Below, in pieces: positions 31,130 through 35,950 of a stretch of DNA of 35,950 nt (positions are counted from its first letter, which is position 1; every line of letters starts with the position of its first letter). Origin of the DNA: Neelides folsomi (taxonomy: Eukaryota; Arthropoda; Collembola; Neelipleona; Neelidae); assembly GCA_034687125.1 (NCBI GenBank), contig JAQGBZ010000522.1, positions 1 to 35,950 on the forward strand. Reading direction: 5' to 3'. The position numbers were made by a program, and so were the translations under genes. The notes beneath the pieces were generated by a model. It was not told the origin of the DNA and ran no database searches. It was given only the letters and a program-made list of their open reading frames with translations.

Positions 31130-32093
31130 ATGTCAATGGAAAGTTCGTTCCTTAAAGTTCTTCCTTCTTTCCCATTTCAACCTGTTTGCTATGCTTCTCC
31201 ATTTGTCGCTTACCTCTCCCTTTCTCTCATCATTGTCCAGCCAACTTCTGGTTTATTTTCGGCAATGACCGTCTTACCAACAAATGCTTGGAGATTTAAA
31301 CTTTCTCAATTTGAAGCTTTATTTCTTGGGATACTTTACGTTAAAGTAAGAATTACATACGTAAAAACTAAATATATAATTTTATAAAAATCAGGAGTAT
31401 AAAATTTTTAAAATTCATTTTTATAAGGCCATGGTTCTCCGCATGCTGACAATATTCCCGATTTATCTTAACTCAATTGGCGAAAGTGATTTTGATTTTT
31501 ATCGAAAGAAACGGGACATAAATGGTTTGGATGACTCAAAGAAGAAAGAAATTGAAATGTTAGCTGATACAATGATGAAAGTATGAAAATTCCAAATACA
31601 CAATACACTATAGATATTATAATTTGACCAAAATATTAAAAGGAATGGGTTTGTTTATTTGGTAGGCTATTAGGAGACTAGACGAAGAAGATTGTATATT
31701 AAAATCGTTATGTCAAATAGAAGTGTATTTACAACATGGTTATGAAATCTCTCGAGAAATCAAAATGACTTTGGGATTCCTCCGACAGTAAGAAAGTCAA
31801 AAGATAATTATAATAAATAAAGATAATTCAAAATAAATGTCATTTATTAAATTATAAAAATGCTCAGAATTGGATTGAAACGGAAAGTGAAGGAAGAAGA
31901 AGAAATGAAATCCAACGGTTCCACAATTTCCGAACGACCAATTCTTGGAGTTTTCGAAGAAGCTGTTGTGACTGGTTGGGAAGCAAAAAGTGTTAATGGA
32001 ACAGAATGCCAAGAGAGATATTCAATGTGTTCTTTGTCAAAAGAAGACATTTGGGATTATTATCAAACAATTAAAAATGTTAATATTTTATGA
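31130..32093 (+). CDS. Secreted DM4/DM12-like protein
   Basis: Four exons, 31130-31345, 31428-31580, 31666-31787 and 31868-32093 (phases 0, 0, 2), give 238 residues. The start has a hydrophobic segment (FVAYLSLSLIIVQPTSG) that could be a signal peptide or anchor. The central LRMLTIFPIYL is followed by a charged stretch. The end carries the order typical of arthropod DM4/DM12 (DUF1676-like) proteins: DEEDCILKSLCQIE, later VFEEAVVTGWEAKS, then ECQERYSMCSLS and a final WDYYQTI. The four cysteines are C-(5)-C and C-(6)-C pairs, probably disulfides in a secreted protein. The family's role is unknown. Two start ATGs (31130 and 31136) are equally possible. Confidence 0.7.
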
Positions 32094-32579
32094 ATTAAAA
32101 TTTAATCAATTTGTCACAATTATAAGTCTAACAATATCTTTGTTAAGTTTTCTAATTACTACAATACAATATACGAGTACAATATCAATTTTGGTCCTTA
32201 TACATTATGCTCTATACTATGAAAATATTAATATGATAATATGATATATAATGAAAATAATGGATACAAAGCTTAACTATACCTTTGTATCTTTGTATTT
32301 ATCATAGCCATCACATATTACCCGACATTATGTTTATGCTCCTTCAATTAATAAAACAAATATAAATGATAATAATCAATCTTTTAAAAATTTGATCAAA
32401 TTATTCCAATACCTAATTGCTGAAAATTTTAATTCATTTTCATTAGATTATTAAACAAATTACTCTATAGAATAAACTCAATTAGTAAAAGAATTATAAT
32501 AATCTTTATCTTAAAACTAAATACGCTCAATATTAATATTTTGATCGTTTTTCTATTATTGCTCTTTAATATTTTCCAA
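32094..32579. other. Intergenic DNA upstream of first gustatory receptor
   Basis: AT-rich spacer. An open frame extends back from the receptor start to 32541 but lacks an ATG. No promoter element stands out. Confidence 0.4.
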
Positions 32580-34103
32580 ATGGCTCCTAAACAATTTAAA
32601 TGTATTCAAGACGTTGGATACATTATTTTAAGAGGAAGTCAATTTTTCGGATATCTCCCATTGTCTATTCAAACCGATGGAATTTTCAAATACAGCATTT
32701 GCACTTGGCCTACATTTTTTAATTTTTTGAGCATTTTTTTAACAATTTTTATACCTTTTTATTTTGGAGACAAGACCGACAGTCTTAGAATTTACATAGG
32801 AGCTAAAAACTCAACTGAAATATTCGTTTTTGCTCTCATTGGTTAGTAAATTAAATTACTAATAAATAAAAAGTTTAGATATTTAATTATATTTATTAAC
32901 ACACACAGTGTATTATCAAATTATTTAAGAAAGAATTTAAGTAATTAAGTAAGTATTCTTATATTAAATTATAAATTTTATCCTTCACTTTGAATTAGGG
33001 GGATTGGGATTACTAAGTTCCCTTGTTGGAAAAATAAACAAATATTGTTCTCGGAACAAATTAGCTGAATTTTTAAACGATTTCAATTCGGTTTTATTGA
33101 AACTGTCAGAAGGAAACCCTTCAGAGTTGGATTTCAATTTGCGTAAAACAATTCTCTCGGAGCGAATCAGAATAATAAAATTGGGAATTATTTCCACTAT
33201 CTTTTTGACACTTTTTGTTGTCATTTGCATTACCAAAATTGATAATGTGAATTATAGCGGTGTTTTCATGATGGCTTTTTGTCAATACACGGCGTACACT
33301 CATACAATGAGTCCTTTCTTCAGTTATCTTCTAATTGATTTATTGGGTCGGGGATTTGAAACTGTTGCTGATTCTGCTGCAAAATGTTCGAATAAAATGT
33401 ATAAAGTCTCATCTTGGAATCAAATCTGTTTAGAGGAAACAATTCAATTCCACGAAGCTTTCCTTCAACTTACGACCAAGTTCAATGACGTTTTTGGTTC
33501 TGTAATTTTTTGCGATGTTTCGGCTTATACAATTGTATTTGTTCTCAATTGCTTTTTCAGCTCAATTTGGTACGAAACCAGAAATTGGGCAACTTTGCCG
33601 CTTTGTATTGTTCCGCTCTTAACATCGGCTCTTTCGTTGATTAGATTGGTTTTAATTACTGAGAGATTAAAATTTCAGTCTAAGCGAATTCTCCCTATAC
33701 TTTACAGAAATAAGAATTTTGGATCTAATCAAATTAGTGTAAGTTATCTTAATAAAGAGAATATTGACGATTCGATTTACTTAATGATAATTAATCAATA
33801 ATATTTAACATAAATTTATTTAATGAATTTATATGTTATAGTCAGAATGGACAATTGTGAAATTGCTTTTTGATCCTCCTGCAATAACCGCAAATTTATT
33901 TTTCCAAATAAGTCCATCTATGTTAACATCAGTAAGATTTGTAACTTTTTGAATAGGAATTAATGAATTAATAATAATTTCTTATTTGATTTTATTGAGT
34001 AATTTTGTCTTTTTGGATTCAGGCCTTAGGAGCAGCTATATCTTACATTGTTGTTTTGCATCAATTTAGATCAACAGGAAATTTTTCCAAAGCTACAAAT
34101 TAA
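32580..34103 (+). CDS. Gustatory receptor, copy 1
   Basis: Four exons, 32580-32841, 32999-33738, 33842-33931 and 34023-34103 (phases 1, 0, 0), give 390 residues with about seven hydrophobic segments. The start at 32580 (MAPKQFKCIQ) is the first ATG, and the following GYIILRGSQFFGYLPLSI resembles the receptor family's N-terminus. The last exon encodes SYIVVLHQF, a version of the TYhhhhhQF signature in TM7 of insect gustatory receptors. Exon 3 is 90 bases and, as is usual for this family, the last introns are phase 0. These are ligand-gated cation channels of chemosensory neurons, with the N-terminus inside the cell; the ligand cannot be inferred. Poly(A) signal AATAAA is at 34186-34191. The next gene is a tandem paralog. 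Confidence 0.88.
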
Positions 34104-34372
34104 TTACGAATAAATTGCAATTAGAAAATTGTTTGTAATTAATTATCTATGTATGTGTAATTATAATTATACATCATTTTTAATCAATAAATACCTAAAT
34201 GTTTGTTTTTCATTTCATTATTACTTATTAATATTAATTATTTTAAGTTTTATGACCTTCGTTTGAATTCATCATTTGCATTTAATTATTTTTTCGATGA
34301 ACTGCCCATTTTCGAGTTGAATATATAACCAGAGAACAAAATCCCTTCTTGGGTTTATAAGTTATCTATTAA

Positions 34373-35855
34373 ATGGAGAAAAATAAAATATTTCATTTGA
34401 GCCAAATTGGGAGTTCCACAATTTGGTTTAATTATTTTGTTGGTTATTTCCCCTTTGGGTTCAGTTCAGAGGGACATGCCAATTTTAAAGTTTTTAGGAG
34501 TCAATTCATGATCAGTTTATTTCTTTTAATTTTGTCAATTGCTGTTCCATTGAATTATAATTCAAGTCGAGATTTTCAAGAATATTCAGGAATTACTGAT
34601 TCAATTGAAACGTTTGTTTTCTGTGTTATAAGTAATGGAATTTTTTTACTTAAGCATTTATTCATCCTAATTGAACTATGTTAAATTATATTAAATTATA
34701 TTAAATTTTTTAGGCATTTCTGTCATTGTTGTTTCAATTATGACAAGATTTCTTTGTTTATTGTCCATAAGAAAATATATAGATTTTTGGAATGATTTCG
34801 ATCGAATCTTGAAAAATTTATATGAACTTTGTCAGCTTTCTAATCAAATTGAATTTTATTTTACAATATTTGACCAACTAAGGAGAAGATTTAAATTAAT
34901 TACAATTTTATTTCTTCTTCTTTCCACAGTCCCAGTCACACTTTTTTATATCTCAGCATTTTATGCATTTTATAATTATCAAGTCATCAGTTATAAGAGT
35001 TTTGCTGTCATGGTTTTCTATTCTTTTTCAACTTATGCCCATGGAGCTTCTCCTCTCCTTCTTTGTTTATTCATGGAAACAGTTTCATCTTCTTATTCAA
35101 TTATGAGTCAAATGGTTTTTATCGATGAGTCAAATCCAAAAATGCATCTCGCACTTTTCCAAAATTTAAGAATTGAACTCATCCATAAAATTCATTTTGA
35201 ATTAACAAAACTTTGTAAAAACCTGAATAAAATTTATGGAGTGAGAATTCTTTTAGATTCTTGTTATTATGTTATGATTTTCCTTCTCAATATATTCTTT
35301 ATAAGTATTTTACTTGGTGAGAATTCGATATTTTTCAAAAATCTCATTGTGATTTATGCAATTTTACTTTCGGCTGTTGCTTTGTTACAACTTACCAAAT
35401 CTGCTGAAATGATGACACGGAGTGTCAAGGATTTCATACCGATATTATTTAAAGTTCCAAAAAGTTTGTACAGTGACTGTGTTGAACAAGTATTTAAGTT
35501 ATTATAATAAAATACATTAATTATTTTAAATTTATTGAAAAATTTAAGTCTCAATTAATCAATAAAGGTAACATATTAGATTTATTAACTCTTTATAGAT
35601 AAATTGGAGTTTGATCGAGTCGTTTATTAACCCACCATATTTATCAGCATTTTCATTATTTAAAGTCAACAGAGCATTTCTTATTAGCGTAAATTATTTA
35701 ATAACATTATAAATTATAAAAATATTTATTTTTTAATCTAATGGGTGTTAATTTATTCTTATTAGGCTTTTGGTTCATCGATTACTTACATTGTTATTCT
35801 CCACCAGTTTAGATTTTCATTGTCTCATGAAAATAATTTCAAACACAGCAATTAG
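34373..35855 (+). CDS. Gustatory receptor, copy 2
   Basis: Four exons, 34373-34631, 34714-35489, 35599-35688 and 35766-35855 (phases 1, 0, 0), give 404 residues. Exon number, intron phases and the 90-base third exon match the upstream receptor, so the two arose by tandem duplication. The final exon carries TYIVILHQF, the TM7 signature. Shared positions in the penultimate exon are W, hydrophobic, then NPP or DPP. Otherwise the protein is much diverged (FNYFVGYFPFGFSSEG at the start; FAVMVFYSFSTYAHGASPLL in the middle), so the ligands probably differ. The donor of exon 2 is CAA/GTATTT, inferred from the alignment to copy 1. Only 269 bases separate the genes. Confidence 0.88.
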
Positions 35856-35890
35856 TCAATTAATTGAAATATGTACAGTAAATACTTAAA

Positions 35891-35941
35891 TAATTGCCCC
35901 CGGCAATTATATGAAACTTTGATTCGTTCCCCCGGCAATTA
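35891..35941. repeat. GC-rich palindrome and direct repeat at window edge
   Basis: 35891-35909 reads TAATTGCC-CCC-GGCAATTA, an 8-bp perfect palindrome with a 3-base centre. The part CCCCCGGCAATTA recurs at 35929-35941, 32 bases on. Such GC-rich words are conspicuous in this AT-rich DNA. It may be the start of a minisatellite or of an element's end, cut off by the window. Confidence 0.5.
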
Positions 35942-35950
35942 ATTCAGACC

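Noticed and set aside
32541..32579. Upstream extension of gustatory receptor copy 1
   Set aside because: It has no ATG; the hydrophobic reading LLLLFNIF is chance AT-rich sequence, and the family starts near the ATG at 32580.

Overview
The window is nuclear DNA of an arthropod. Genes are split by short introns (mostly 45-150 nt, GT-AG with a few GC-AG), intergenic DNA is very AT-rich, and the families are arthropod ones: peritrophin-type chitin binding, glutamate-gated chloride channel, gustatory and ionotropic receptors, C-type lectin, CUB-serine protease. The style (compact AT-rich genome, many small tandem families) would suit a springtail or another basal hexapod, but I cannot name the species from sequence alone. 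All exon models below were built by hand from reading frames, splice dinucleotides and phase; every model given as complete has a length divisible by three.

Layout from left to right: the 3' end of one peritrophin-like gene and a full near-identical second copy (1-2786), with a pair of hairpin elements between them; a four-helix membrane protein (minus, 3399-4202); a CTR copper transporter (5780-6560); a FAM151/menorin-domain protein with a GPI-type tail (7463-9021) and a perfect 52-bp inverted repeat in an intron; a SINA-like E3 ligase relative (9320-10800); a glutamate-gated chloride channel (12348-15488) with a repeat-rich element in intron 1; an internally deleted mariner-like element (15605-16267); a CUB-trypsin protease (16905-19411); a tandem-CARD protein with an irregular leucine-rich C-terminus (minus, 19705-21984); a C-type lectin (minus, 22551-23318); a GT31 beta-1,3-galactosyltransferase (24447-25863) followed by a decayed copy (26528-27964); a single-exon divergent ionotropic receptor (minus, 28068-30236); a secreted DM4/DM12-like protein (31130-32093); and two tandem gustatory receptors (32580-34103 and 34373-35855).

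There is no operon logic. Three groups are local duplications: the peritrophins, the galactosyltransferase with its pseudogene, and the gustatory receptors. The most unusual object is the CARD-CARD-LRR protein, which has the ends of a NOD2-like receptor but no room for a NACHT domain. Mobile DNA is present as small non-autonomous elements with inverted repeats rather than intact transposons.
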